Part shown: positions 33,222-45,589 of the stretch, in pieces
How the letters are laid out: every line of letters begins with the position of its first letter
Position numbering within the stretch: the stretch's first letter is position 1
Source of the DNA: Cephalotus follicularis
Lineage: Eukaryota; Streptophyta; Magnoliopsida; Oxalidales; Cephalotaceae
Direction of reading: 5' to 3'
Assembly: GCA_001972305.1 (NCBI GenBank)
Contig: BDDD01002369.1
Location: 1-64,000 of the forward strand
Length of the DNA stretch: 64,000 nt
Translations under genes and position numbers: made by a program
Notes under the pieces: generated by a model
Seen by the model: the letters and a program-made list of their open reading frames with translations, nothing else
Database searches by the model: none
What the model was told of the DNA's origin: nothing

Positions 33222-33462
33222 CCTTTAGGCTCACCTGCCCGCAGAATTCTCCTCCAGGTTAACCAGTCGAGCAAAATTTTCCCTTTGCTCACCTACTCTG
33301 GCGGTTCACCCTTTGGATCACCATCTTGGGTGGAATTCACCTTTAGGCTCACCATTGGGCGGATTTGCCCAAGGATGACCTGCCTCGCGGTATTTACCCC
33401 TTGGGTTCACCTGCTCAACGGAATTCTCCCTTGTTGGGCTCACTTGCCTGGGGACTTCATTT
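33222..33462. repeat. Degenerate ~30-bp tandem array in Gyp3 LTR
   Basis: About eight variants of GGTTCACCTGC-x-CGGAATTCTCC follow one another. The partner LTR has a matching array at 54545-54775 with its own differences, including the loss of some units. Confidence 0.75.
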
Positions 33463-34199
33463 ATATTTCCTTTCCTATATCCGTTCCATATATGATCTCC
33501 ATTTCCTTAACATTCATATTTCATACATATAGCCTGACCAGGGCCTAAAAGAGTGCATGGAGCCTTCTCATGCAAAAAGCCCACGTCCAATTTACTTGCA
33601 TGGCGCATGCATAGCCATATTCATCACTTAGATACCTGCCCTGGGACGCATGCTCATGCATAAACAATTTCCTTATTCTTTATGGGCGCATGCGGAGCCA
33701 ATTCTCATTATGTAATACTAGCCCGAGGACATAATCCATTTCTTAAGTGCAAGCCGTGGGGACTCCTAATGTTGGGCACTGTTGGGTATGCATTACATGA
33801 AGGACACCTGCATGCTCACTGTTCCTTGCCTTCTCTTCTTGGTGCACGATAGCATGACGTAGTAGGAGACAACGCACTAGGGAGCAACGAATGAAAGGCA
33901 TACAGGCTCAGCTCATGGCAGGGAGGGAGCCTCTAACAGATGGATGGCAGGGAAGAGTTACTGGGCATGCATGGCAAGCAAAGCCAGGGATGGTACCTCT
34001 GGCATAGGCATCCCAGCGTGAGGCTTCCCTGTATCACTACCTCAGCTCCTATCTTCCCTGGCGCCAGTCTTCACAGGCGACCTCATCTCAGTACTAGCTC
34101 CCCTGCCATTCATCATCTTGGCTCCTCTGGTATGGCTACCTAACCCATTTCCACCCCTGCCATTCAACCATGGCATCACTGCTGGACAGGGAAGCTCGG

Positions 34200-34280
34200 T
34201 ATGGCTGCTCGGGTATAGCAGCAGCTCGGGCATGGACACCATGGAAGATCGGGCATGGACACCATGGCAGCTCGGGCATT
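34200..34280. repeat. 23-bp tandem repeat in Gyp3 LTR
   Basis: Units of the type AGCTCGGGCATGGACACCAT recur at about 34223, 34246 and 34269. The partner LTR near 55510-55580 is arranged differently, so the copy number changed after insertion. Confidence 0.75.
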
Positions 34281-34874
34281 AAATCTCCCCTGGTACCCCA
34301 TCTCTTCAGCTCCACACAAGGGTGCCTCTGGCCTTCTTCCCAGGCACATGCATAGTGCATCTCGCCACCTCGGGCGTCATGCGTTTCATGCCTTGGATGC
34401 ATGATATTTACTCGCCGGTGATGGAGAGAGCTCAGCGCCTGCCGCTGAGGGTGCGGTGAGTCACCATGCCTGGACGCATGGCTAGGAGAGGCTCGTTCTC
34501 CATCTCAACACTTCTTATAAGGACGCCAACGTGCGAAGCATAATATTTGTGTAACAGGACGCGCAAAAGAGAAAGAGGGGGTGACCATGTGTTGAGTGCA
34601 TGCTGTCAAGTACGGGCGCAAGCCAAGGAACAAATACTTATGTGTATTCTACTTATTCGATTGCTAATACATTAAGTAACAATAGCACACACATTCATAC
34701 AAACAAACATACAATGAAAAGAGCACATAGCAACCACTTAGCAAAACACACACATGCTGGTAGGCACTCAGACATGGAGCAACCTACCTGGGGTAAAGGT
34801 GGAAAATGGAGATTGCTTCCTTTCTCTTAAATTCTGGACTGCTACACTTCAATTCGCGAATTCCTTCTTCCTTG

Positions 34875-34879
34875 CACAA
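34875..34879. repeat. Target-site duplication of Cop2, left
   Basis: CACAA; repeated at 49268-49272. Confidence 0.88.
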
Positions 34880-34898
34880 TGTTAGAGTAGGGGTGTCC

Positions 34899-34903
34899 CT
34901 GCA
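34899..34903. repeat. Target-site duplication of Solo2, left
   Basis: CTGCA; repeated at 39470-39474. Confidence 0.85.
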
Positions 34904-35192
34904 TGTAACGCCCCAAATCTGAGTTCACTTTATGCACAAAGCGAGCCTCAAGGAATCGAGGTGCGTTACGTGGGGATGTGACTATTAAATCATTTAATCA
35001 TATTTAAGCTATGTCATATTTGAAGCTACATCATCTAAAATATACATACATTTTTAAATTTTAACTTACATTTGATATTATGATACGTCATAGGAAATCA
35101 TTTTTTAACATCGTTACACTTAAAGGTAAGTGGTTATATTACAATTTACAACGGAAAAACATTAACGTAACGAAATTAGTTTATACAACACA

Positions 35193-35197
35193 TTATA
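35193..35197. repeat. Target-site duplication of Solo3, left
   Basis: TTATA; repeated at 37717-37721. Confidence 0.82.
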
Positions 35198-37716
35198 TGT
35201 AATATCTGCAATTTCAATTCATGTATTTTGTACCCAACAATGAATAAAATGTACTTTTTGAGATGTTATGTTGGTTACCTTTTTGAATAGAATGAAGTTG
35301 GAATAAAATTCTTAGATGGAAAACTAAAGAAATAATTTATGGTACCAAATCACCGACGCCTAACTCCTTACCGTCGACGCTTTGAGCATAGACATGTGTG
35401 CAAAACGTGCAGTTGAGGGCTGAGTTAAGGCGCCAAACCGTCGACCTTTAAACTCCCAGCATTAAAGCTTAAAGACGTATAAGCGTCAACGCCCACGATA
35501 AAACCGGCGACGCTTTAGACGTGTTTTGGCGCAAAGATATGTGTCAGTTGGAATGGAATGACAGAGCTTAAATGACGGTAACATGGGCATGTGTCCATAG
35601 ACGTGTTGGCCATGCAAAGAGGCTTCACCAGCTGTTTCCAAGGCAGACTAAGGTGTCTTGCATGTATTCCTTTCACCTGCACAGCCTGCAAAAGAAAAGA
35701 GAAAGAAACAAAAGGAAGATGCATGTATGAGGGAGAGAGAAATGTTCAAATAAAATTTGAAAAGCTGAGGAATTAAAGACACGAATTGGGCCCTTATATC
35801 AGCTGATACATGAGCTAATTGAGTGTTAAAAAAAACACTGGGGAAGAGGAGAACTAGCTGGACAGTTGCTAGGAATTGCTAGAGGTTGCATGTTAATGTT
35901 TGAAGAGTTCAAGTGGTTGAAGCTTTGATCCCAGGTAAGTTACAATTCGAAGCTCACTTACTGTGATTAAGATGGTTATGTAAACATGTTGATGTCAATG
36001 ATATACCTACTGTTGAACATGCAAATCAGTAGTTGGATCGTAGAAGTTATTTGAAAAATGGAGAAGTGATTTAAGGGGATTAGAGGCTTAGAAGTTCTAG
36101 AAATCCTTTTGATTCAAACCGGATAATGAGTATAGTAACTGGCTTGTATATACATACTGATTTCGTGTATATATCTTCTGTTGAACTTGCAAAAATATAG
36201 ACTGAAAACTACTGGGATTGAAGGATTGAAAGGAGGGTGAAGAACATTGGACATAAAGAGAGAAATCAATTCCAATTGATTTCGGGATAGCGATCGAGGT
36301 AGGGGTTTTTGACATATTTTTGAACATATAACATGTATAATGTGTAGTGATGGTTTAAACTTGATTGCATGTTGATTTGGACTGTGATTGAAAGGATTTT
36401 ATGCATGCTCTGTTTTGATGATTGCTCCTGGAATTCGTAAGAACGGCAGAAGTGCCGACGCTTAAGTTAAGACCGTCGACGCTTTGGTGTGGAAAACGCC
36501 TGTTAAGGCTTAGAATGTCGACGCTTAAGCTTTGATCATGCGTGTAGTATCAACGCTTAGTCAACAACCGTCGACGCTTACAAAGAAACTGTCGCCGCTT
36601 TAGAACAGTAAATATAGAAATGTTCAGAGTGATTGATTGACTTGATTGTGGTTGCAATTATCCTTGATCTGCTATATTGTAACTATTATTACTGTTATTT
36701 AATGAAATTACTACTGTTATATATACATATTCAAGAATTTTACCAACCTAATGCTTTAAGCATAAATAATGATTTTTAACAACGGATTTCATACAGAAAA
36801 TCTTATTTTATACAATTGCTATATTCCTCTTCATGAGGTACTGTATCGTTTTGTTCTCCAAGAGAACCACTGACTGAACTGTTATGTTTTCTAAAAATGA
36901 AAACTACCGTTATATTGCATAATATAGATATATATGTAATATTACCACTGAATTGATTGTCTATGCTATTGCCGTTAGTTGAGTGATAGGAGACATCATT
37001 GGATACGGAGGTGGTCCTATGTGCCAGGAGTTGGCTAGAGTATCCACCCAAACTGTCTGCAATGCAGATCTTGATTGTTAAACTGCCCGCTAATGCCTGT
37101 AGTAACTGACCTGATCTATCATCTTCGGAGTGAAGGGTGATAGATAGGTGGTGCATAGTTGGTGGTAGGAGTTAGCGACATGTGACACCCAAACCACTGT
37201 ACTGATCTATTGTACCCTTGTACGATATTCTTGCATTGTGCTGTCTCTGGCCACTTGGCATGATTGCGTATATATTAGAATACTATATATATGTGTGTTA
37301 TTTCATAAACTGTCATGGATATTTACATTTATAGATTCAATTACATGCTTTATCTTCCTACTTAGCCAAGCGAGGACAACGGCTAACCCCCTACAATTTC
37401 AGATTAAGTGAAGGCATTCGGAGGTGCTGTTGGAGCTTTTGGAGAAGTTTTTATTTGCTTAAGGTTGTTATCCTTATGATTTGTATTTGTAATGAACGGT
37501 TCGCACTCCGTTGTTGTTTTACCTTTCCTTATGTATAAGGATAATTTGATGGATTGTATATGCACCTAGTATGGGCTACGTGCGGATGGCTTGTAATCCA
37601 GTTTTAAATGCTTCCGCTTATATTGTTGAATTGTTAATTGGAATGCTGGATTATTTTACTTATTCCTGATATCACCATATATGTTGTCTAATGTAATGGA
37701 ATAACGGGGTGTGCTA
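35198..37716 (+). mobile_element. Solo3: solo LTR of the Gyp1 family inside Solo2
   Basis: Starts TGTAATATCTGC and ends GGGGTGTGCTA (a changed TGACA terminus). It is homologous along its 2519 bp to the Gyp1 LTRs, with no internal region on either side, and has TTATA duplicates. Palindrome clusters lie at 35350-35520 (GTCGAC at 35373) and 36450-36605 (36475, 36517, 36570), a TATA near 35793, GTAAGT at 35935-35940 and TTTCAG ending at 37402. It is more diverged from the two Gyp1 LTRs than they are from each other. Confidence 0.92.
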
Positions 37717-38763
37717 TTATATTATAATACAGATTCCTTCTAAAACTCCTTTCTTAAGTTCCTTTAAAGCTTGAAACTTTTCCATGTTCAGGCATCCCCT
37801 AAAATTTTACAAAAACATTAGAAAGAGTGAGCTCAAAATAGCTCAGTAAGTATATTCGTAATAAAACATTGTTCAAACATATTTTTTTGGTAATATTTAT
37901 AAAACCAGCATTTTCATAAAACACATCATCGCATTCCTTTTCTGTTCATATCTCATGAATCAAAACTTTTCATAAATAACTGAGGGGTTTTATAAATTTA
38001 AATAACCTAATTGAACCAGTCACCGGGGCAAGGTGCACATCCCCGATCACCAACTTACATCACATGCATGTCCGTGAGAACTCTCCACTCATAACATTAA
38101 TCTTTTACTATATTAATCCTCCATGGATCGCAATCGAGTAGTTGTTCATCTCAGCTCATTTCATTTTCACCTTCATAAATCATTTTCTTAAATACTTTGA
38201 GTGATCAGCTCAAAGCATTCATAAAATAAATTCGTACAACATTTGTAAAACTAAATTTACATATAACCACGTAAAACAGTAAAATAATAAAACCATAACT
38301 TTCATGACGAAAAATAAACGACATAAAATAGTAAAATTAGTCAAATGATAAAATCATAACTTCCATAATAGTAGAATATAATTATATAAAAATTGGCAGA
38401 ACTTCGGAATACATAAAGCATGATAAAAAAAATTAACGTCTTAACATTAAGGTAAATATCTCAACGAATTAAAACTCGTAAATAAAGTTAATGTAAATAT
38501 TTAACGAATTCGTAAATTTTAACTGGTAAATAAAACAATAACAAAATATCATAAAATACAATATTTTAAAAAATAAAATACTTTGACAAAAAGAAGATTT
38601 TTCCTTACTTTGTTTTAACGTTCTTTTCTTCTTTGTCTACGCTGGACTATTTCCTATACTAAAAATTTGACAGAATCCTCCTTCTTTCTTCTTTCCTTCT
38701 CCTTCTCTTTTCTTCCTCTTTCTCTCCTCTCTTCCTGTGGTAAAAATGCCGAAACTTACCCCC

Positions 38764-38774
38764 CTATTTATAGG
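38764..38774 (-). promoter_or_regulatory. TATA box of Solo2
   Basis: CTATAAATAG on the minus strand with the palindrome cluster upstream of it, the layout seen in Gyp1 and Gyp2. The exact ends are approximate. Confidence 0.5.
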
Positions 38775-39469
38775 AGAAAACTCAGCCGCCTCACTCAACA
38801 CTTGGAAAAAATTTACCCCAGGCGGCGCCTTGTTCCATCCGTTGCTCACCACGTGTCTTTATTAAAATTATTAGTGCTCTAAATGAAAAAAGACGCCGGC
38901 ATTTTCCAATTTTTTTTCCAAAGCGTCGGAGGTTATGACCCAAGCGTCGCCACTTAAGCCCCAAAGTGCTGCCGCCTAGCCCTCTAAGTGCTGCCTGTTG
39001 ACGCGTAACAAAGGAAAAATAACGCTTGAAATCGTCGTCGCTTTCTCAATTACACTATAACAAACTGTCGACGCTTTAACTCACAAATTTGGTACCCACC
39101 AAAGAAGCCAAACCGTCGACGCCTTAAAATAACTGTCGACGTTTTATGGTATTTCACGAAATTGTCGACGCTTTAAAATAGCCAGTCGACACTTTCAACG
39201 TTCCAAGACGCGCAAACATGCTTACAGCACACAGTACCACTCCTAAAACAACCATTTAACAATGACTTCAACAAAATTCCCAGACCAAAACAAATAGCCA
39301 ATTTCAATTTTCTTCCGAGGGCGCTGCCCCCCGTCCGCTCACCGGGGAGTGGAACCCCCGACCCCCCCGAGTGTCAGGGTTATATTACGGGCCCTATAAC
39401 ATATTCTACAACCTTAACAATGGAAATCATATTTCCATATAACTTTAACAAAATTTTCCAGTCCTTACA

Positions 39470-41885
39470 CTGCATGCCACAAGGTGGCTCTGCACAAATA
39501 TATATGTATGTATGAGATACACTCCTTTACTGGAGATATCTCTTTAAGCTGCGGGGCGGCTGCATGTGTGTATAGTACACTCTCTATTTATACAATATGA
39601 ATTACTTTTTGTGTTTTATAGTGCATATTCAATCAATAATGGCAACCCGCTATATGTATATCCCAAACCATCTTAAATAGATCGGCTGATCACCATGTCA
39701 TCTGAGTACACATATAGTGCCCTGTTGTTCGAGGGATTGGATCTCATGCCTGAGAGGTTATGAGATTGAGATCCTTATTCCCTTTTGATAGAACGTTCCA
39801 AGTCATAGGTTCACTTTCTTAGGGCAATAGATGAACCGTAAAGACTTGTCGTATTATGCTTGCTCCCGGGGTATGTGGAGCATGGACCATCTCATTACCA
39901 TTTGGATTTATCCTAAAGCATAATGCGAGGTTCGTGCTAAGGAGCATGAGACTGAATAGACCCACCATAGGAAACCTATTTTTAAAGTCATACCTATGTC
40001 AATAGGATTCCTATAGTCTCGGTAGTGTATAGTCTATGGTGACTAGTAGACCATTCGTGGAGCTACGTTGTATCATTAGACCTGAGCGGCTGGCATGCAT
40101 TGTGTTGTAACTGCTTGGCTTTGATTTCCGCCTTCCCTAGCACTAGCCACGTGTTGGCAAAAGGGTTGTCTTTGGGCCTTGTGGGAGCTTCATTGAGATG
40201 TATGGGCGAGTTCGCAATAAGGGATCGTCACACCCGTATGAAGGGTGATCGGCTATATATTATTTATGTCTATTGAGATTCTAAAACCCTTATCAGGTAT
40301 AGACAGACTGGAAACGAGGTTTCCGGGGATGTTTGCCAAAAGTCTCAATGCGTACGTAAATTTATAGTTATCGCGACTTTACCTAGGGGTGACATTATTC
40401 CGAACCCTAGGTCGCGGTCGGAGCTATGTATGATGTAGGATACATGAGACATATGTTGATGACTGGATAAAGTATTGGTTTAATGGATGTCGACTTGTAG
40501 ACGTAGTTAATTCTACGAATCCGGGCGGTGATGGGATTCACACCGGGGTTGTTTTAATAGTCGGGGACAATTGGGATAGTCGTACCAGAACTCTTGGGAT
40601 GTTCTGTAAAATTTATAGTCATACCGGATTTAAACCGGGCTTTCGGGTGGCACCTGATTATTAGAAAAGCGATGCATGTTACACACATGCTAGCTTGGCG
40701 GAAAATCTAGTTTTAACTAGTATATGTTAATTTGGCATTAGTGGTTTATTTATTTATTTAAATTTATCACCGTATAGTCAAATTGATATATTAAGAGAAA
40801 CCACAGTGGGAGTATGTTTAACATACGATGTGCGGGGCACATATTTTAAACTAGAGAGAAAATTATGTTATATGTTAATATAATAAGAGAAAGAAAAAAC
40901 AATTTTGACTTGGCCAAAATTTCTTCACACGGGTCCAACCCGTTTTTGCGTATCACAAGTGCGCTTCGGGCGAGAAAACGCATGACTCGTGCGTTGCACG
41001 CTACCAGCGCATTCCGGCCAGAGAAAACGACGTCAGGGGTGTCGATGACCGGGGAAAGAGGCCGACTTTCATCCACGGTAAGCCTCTCTACTTTTCTCTC
41101 CCGTTTTTATTTTCTCTCTCTCTAGTTTGGACCCGACGCTTTGTGCGTCTCCCACTGTCGGCGTCTCTTCTGCCACCGACAGTCTCTGTGGGTGGAGCCA
41201 AGCTTTGACTCTAGCCACCCTGACCCTAGATTAGGCTTTACCCGGTGTTTTCCGTTCGTTTTGTGGCCGGATGCGTTGTTCTGAGTCGACTCTGCCGAGT
41301 CGACTCGCTATGCTCCGTGACTTGGTGTTTCAGCCCGAGTCACGACGAGTCTTGGCCACCAGTGGGCTTCTCGGTGTGTGGGCGTCCATATGTGTCATCG
41401 CCGGTCCATGACAAGTCATCTGAGTCGTACTGAGTCTAAACTCAGTGAGTCGCCGCCACTGTTCACCACCGTCCGGGGCCCTTCTCGCCCTATATCCACC
41501 AGAAAAGAGCTGAGCAAATTTTTTGGAGTCCGTTGGTGTCTTGTGTGAAGTTTTCGTGGACTGGCCGGAAACAGGTAGTGGAGCTGGTAACTGGCAGTTG
41601 TTTCGGCAAGCTTGTAGTGGCAAAGTGATGGAGCCGCCAACGTTGGTATGGTTCATAATCTTATGTATTTGTGTTTTACCGAATTGGTTTCAGTTAAGTG
41701 GATATATGTTTGACTGTTTTGTTTGGTCGATTGAATATTAAACGGGGATCCTAACCGCAAAGATTTTGGTAGTAAGATGTAATTATGAACCTTGACTTAC
41801 AGTTTTGGGGTTTTTGAAAATTTAAAATTTTACACACTGGCATCCTAAACCCAAAATCGATCGGGACCCTTCACGGGTTCCAACA
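39470..41885 (+). repeat. Cop2 5' LTR, second segment
   Basis: Resumes the Cop2 LTR after Solo2 (39470-39474 is the duplicated CTGCA) and ends TTCCAACA beside the primer site. It matches 47050-49267 except for about 200 extra bases (40826-41030) absent from the 3' LTR. GAGTCGACTC palindromes lie at 41283-41306. Confidence 0.9.
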
Positions 41886-41887
41886 AG

Positions 41888-41899
41888 TGGTATCAGAGC
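41888..41899 (+). promoter_or_regulatory. Primer binding site of Cop2
   Basis: TGGTATCAGAGC two bases after the LTR end. Confidence 0.9.
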
Positions 41900-43480
41900 G
41901 ATCCATTTTAATATCAATTGGACTTTAATTTTAATTTTTGGTGACAATTTTGGAATCATTAAAGTAGCTGAGATTCTAATTTAATTCCCTTCCCATTGTT
42001 GTTTTATAAAATTAAGTTTTTTTTAAACCGAGGGAAACTAGATTTTAAATAATTTAGTGGGAGTTTTATTGGAATATCGGCAATCCTGGGATTATTTCGA
42101 TTGGTCATCGGAAATTGAAATTTCTTGTATTTATTTATTTCTATTGTGGATATAGATTTAAATGTCTTATGGATGATGGTAGGCAATGGGATTGAACCTG
42201 GATTTTGGTTTCTTTTGTGGATGGTTTAAATCTGCTTTATTATCATGTACTTTATTTGGTCTGTAATATGGGTTCCTGCGAGCACCATTTTTCTTTATTT
42301 GGGTAATTCTCTCGCTCCCTCCATTTGTATTCTATTCTTTATTTTTAAATGTATTTTGTAAATTTCTTTTTTGTAAATAAAAGAAGAGAAGAATCGCAAA
42401 GGAGCTTGAAGAGGGAGATCAATGAAAATGCAAGACCAAGTGAAGGCCATGTATGCATGGTGCATTTTGTAATAAAGTAGTTTTAAATAGTTTGCCTAGG
42501 AGACCGAGTGATCACATATGCTCGTGCGATCGCTCATAGTTTTAATCCCTAGCCAGGCCATTTTTAATTCTATGTGGATCATAGGATGCATAAGATCGAT
42601 GTTTACTTTTTGCAAACAATCCAAACACGTCAAGCATATTAAGCCGTTCCAAATGGATTGGAAGATTAAAATTGACTTTATAAACGGCTTTGGTAATTTA
42701 AAATTTGATGAGACCTCAAATTCCTCCAATTGAGAAATAATAAGTCCACAAGGGGTGGGACACAACGGTGTTCCATCGTTGGCCTTCCACGCCTTTGTTT
42801 ACTAGTATGGATATATTCGGGATAGCACTACCTCAGCAGAGGTCCCCCATATGACCATTTCTATTAAATTTCAGTGCTGGGGTAGCACTGGAAGGAAATA
42901 CTAAGTTTTGATGTTCTGACTAGCCTCCTAGTGGATATCAAAACTGGTTCATTTCTTTGAGCGTTGTGGGTACGGACTTATACTGAGTTCATACTATTAG
43001 CGCTGCCATAGCGGTGGATTGTATGGGTAGGGAGGCCGAATGATGTATCGGATCTTGCATATCAAGGGCGAGGCCCAAATGTAAATTGGCCTTTAAAGCC
43101 TACCTATTTGCTATTATGGTTTGTTCACTCCAACGGAGACCATAATATGCGAAATAGATTCCGATCCCCACTAGGAAGCGGGTGGTTCCCGGATTTCGCA
43201 TGGAGGCGTGGAATACGATTATAATAGTGGGAGGAGCCATAATTACTAAAGACCAAGAATTATGGTAATAACATGAAATCGAACGATCTACTAAATTACT
43301 CTCTTGTTTCTTCTAATAGGTTGTTAGATAACATATTCTATATACTCAAATGGCAGACAGCACCGTTATTTGTCATGTTTTATATTTTCTTAAGCTAAAA
43401 AATCCACGTTATTTGAATGGTTACGCATAGTACTCACGAGCATGAGAGATGTTCATGTTATGACTGAGATACCTCCATAT
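41900..43480 (+). other. Long leader of Cop2 between primer site and gag
   Basis: About 1.6 kb without a supported reading frame. It aligns along most of its length with 62124-63640 of Cop4, including phrases near 42400-42470 and 43100-43260, so it is a family feature and not random spacer. No other feature is seen. Confidence 0.6.
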
Positions 43481-43830
43481 TAGAGATCAATGCATCTGAT
43501 GGGGTGGCTAAGTGGTGGGACGACGATCATAGACCTCAATACATGGCGAATGTTGCCTTGATGACAAACTGGCAAACGCTATGTATTTCTTCACAGACCT
43601 TATGTGCCGTGTTGATACAACTCGAGAAGTTGTTTGGCACACAGTCGATGACTGATAAGGTAGTTTTGGACCAGTCTGGATCAAAAAAATCTGTGAATAT
43701 ATTCCTCCTTCTGGAACAACCTCAGGGAGAGGTGGATCAAGAGGATCCAATTCCCAGGGGCAAGGAGCCCATAAGGAAAAAAAAGAAAAGGAATCACCTC
43801 ACGTGTTTTGGGGATACCATTCATTAGAGG
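43481..43830 (+). pseudogene. Cop2 gag remnant
   Basis: One 107-codon frame includes LIQLEKLFGTQSMTDKV, matching the Gag phrase of plant copia elements in which an ELE-x-LYG segment is followed by the UBN2-type core. Only the middle survives; the zinc knuckle is not clear (a damaged C-x8-KRNC phrase near 43875). Cop4 has the same phrase at 63810-63860. Confidence 0.6.
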
Positions 43831-43959
43831 ATTAAAAAGCTTATTAAAGGAGAAATCCTGCTTCTGTGTGAGAAGTTAGGATACTGGAAGAGAAATTGCG
43901 AACAATTTCTTGCTTCCATTGCAGATGGTGCCTCGGGGTTAGGTACCGTCATATTTTTC

Positions 43960-44900
43960 ATATTCCATCTAGCTTACAATGTGAGTTCAATTTGGGTATT
44001 GGACTCAAGTTGTGAGACTAACATTTGTAACTCTGTGCAGGATGCTAAGAGGAGATAGGCAACTGGGAGTTGAGGATGCAATGGACCTATGACATGAAGA
44101 TCGAGGATCTACTTTTATGTTGTAGGATATTTTGATTTGTATGTATAAAGCAATGTGGCTTTTGTATATAGACTTAAGCTCTTGTAAACATTGTGAAGAA
44201 CTTTTGTTCTAAACTTTGATTAGCATATCCAATGTATATTTTGTAAAGCTGAGATCTTTTTATTTATTACAAATGGATAGTGGCTATTATTTTCTGGTTG
44301 TGTATCAGTCAGCACTGATTAACTAGATAATGGGTTTTAAGTCATAAATACTAATCAAACAATAGCACCAGCTATTAAGAAAGGAATTAATAATAAAAGA
44401 CTATGAGAGAAATATGATATAAACCCTTCACAACCTTTTGCATTGTTGATTAGGTCATTCTAGCAAGGCTAGATAAACACACTTGGTTAAGGATGGACTT
44501 TTGGACATCCAGGACGGGGAGTCCCTTCCAACGTGTAAATCATGTTTGATTGGTGTAATGGCCGAATTCTCTTTTCTCCAAAGATGGAGATAAGAAAATG
44601 GACATATTGTAATATATCCACACTGACATTTATGGAATAATGTCAGACAATGCACGTGAAGGTTTTCACTACTTCATTACCTTCACCTGTGATTCGTCAC
44701 GATTTCGGTAAGCGTTTCGGGTGAAACACAAATCTGAATCTTTTGAAAGAGTTAAGAGATCTAGATATAAATTAGAAATGCAAACAGGTAAACCCATTAA
44801 AGCATTACGCTCTGATCGGGGAAGCGAATACCTGTTTGCAGAATTCTTGGGTTATCTGAGAGATAACGGAATTCTCTCGCAATGAATCCTTTTTGGAACA
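43960..44900 (+). pseudogene. Cop2 protease and integrase remnants
   Basis: The phrase WVLDSSCETNICNSVQ near 43995-44045 is a decayed protease active-site region (family form: D-x-x-C-G-S-H-I-C). After about 570 unreadable bases, integrase phrases appear: YFITFTCDSSR near 44670, KSESFERVK near 44730 and KPIKALRSDRGSEYL near 44795-44840, the last carrying the second catalytic aspartate. Many stops and indels; nothing functional remains. Confidence 0.7.
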
Positions 44901-45589
44901 CCATACTGTGATGATGTATCCAAATGGAGGAAATTGACATTCGTGAATATATCAAATCCATTTTGTCTTTTATTCATTTTCTTATCTCCTTCTAGGATTA
45001 TGCGTTACAGCGGCAGCGTATATCCTAATCCGGATTCCTATGAAATACGTCCCCTCCATATATTTCAAGATATTAAATAGGAGGAAACCCAGCCTAAACC
45101 AAGATGGTGAATGGTTGTCCAACTTTTGTAAGAAGGCAAAAACCTTCTAAGCTGGAGGCGCGAGCGGATCGTTACAGGTTTTGTGGGATATCCTAAGAAG
45201 TGCTTAGGATTTCATTTCAACCATCCTAGCGAACAAATGGTATTTGTTTCGCGTACTGCAAAATTCCTCGAAAGGGGAATACATGTTTATAGGAAGCAGT
45301 GGGAGTAAAGTATAACTAAGTGAGTTACTAAGTGAGTTACTAACCGGTGAAAACCCACAGGACGATGAGGAATTAGAGATGGAACCCCCTAAAGACAAGA
45401 TTTGGGAAAGGATCATAACATGAGAGGGGATCTCAGTAAGGCACTCCTCGTGAGAGGATATCATGCAAGATTTCAACAGCGTTTGAGAAATGTGGTTTTC
45501 TCACAAAAGGCACTGATAAATCTAAAGTCATCGATGATGGCGAGCCTGTCAGCTACAAAGGAAACAGTGAAGAGCACTATTTTCTAGGC

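Larger units (their letters stand above)
32643..34879 (-). repeat. Gyp3 3' LTR, first segment
   Basis: Starts TGTCACGCCCCGAACC on the plus strand and matches 53971-55949 closely over its length. It contains an ATC microsatellite (32700-32715), a ~30-bp tandem array (33222-33462), GCATGC-rich sequence (33590-33710) and a 23-bp repeat (34200-34280). A TATA-like CCTTATAAG lies near 34515 on the minus strand. Frames inside are not conserved in the other LTR and are not genes. Confidence 0.9.
34904..39469 (-). mobile_element. Solo2: gypsy-type solo LTR inside the Cop2 5' LTR, itself split by Solo3
   Basis: Bounded by TGTAACGCCCC and CCTTACA with CTGCA duplicates. Removing Solo3 and its 5-bp duplicate leaves about 2.04 kb with no primer site, polypurine tract or coding sequence, as expected of a solo LTR. 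A CTATAAATAG TATA box on the minus strand near 38770 and a pyrimidine-rich plus strand (38680-38735) indicate minus sense. Upstream of that TATA lies a dense palindrome cluster (38890-39215) with GTCGAC cores at 39067, 39115, 39135, 39164 and 39185. Confidence 0.85.
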
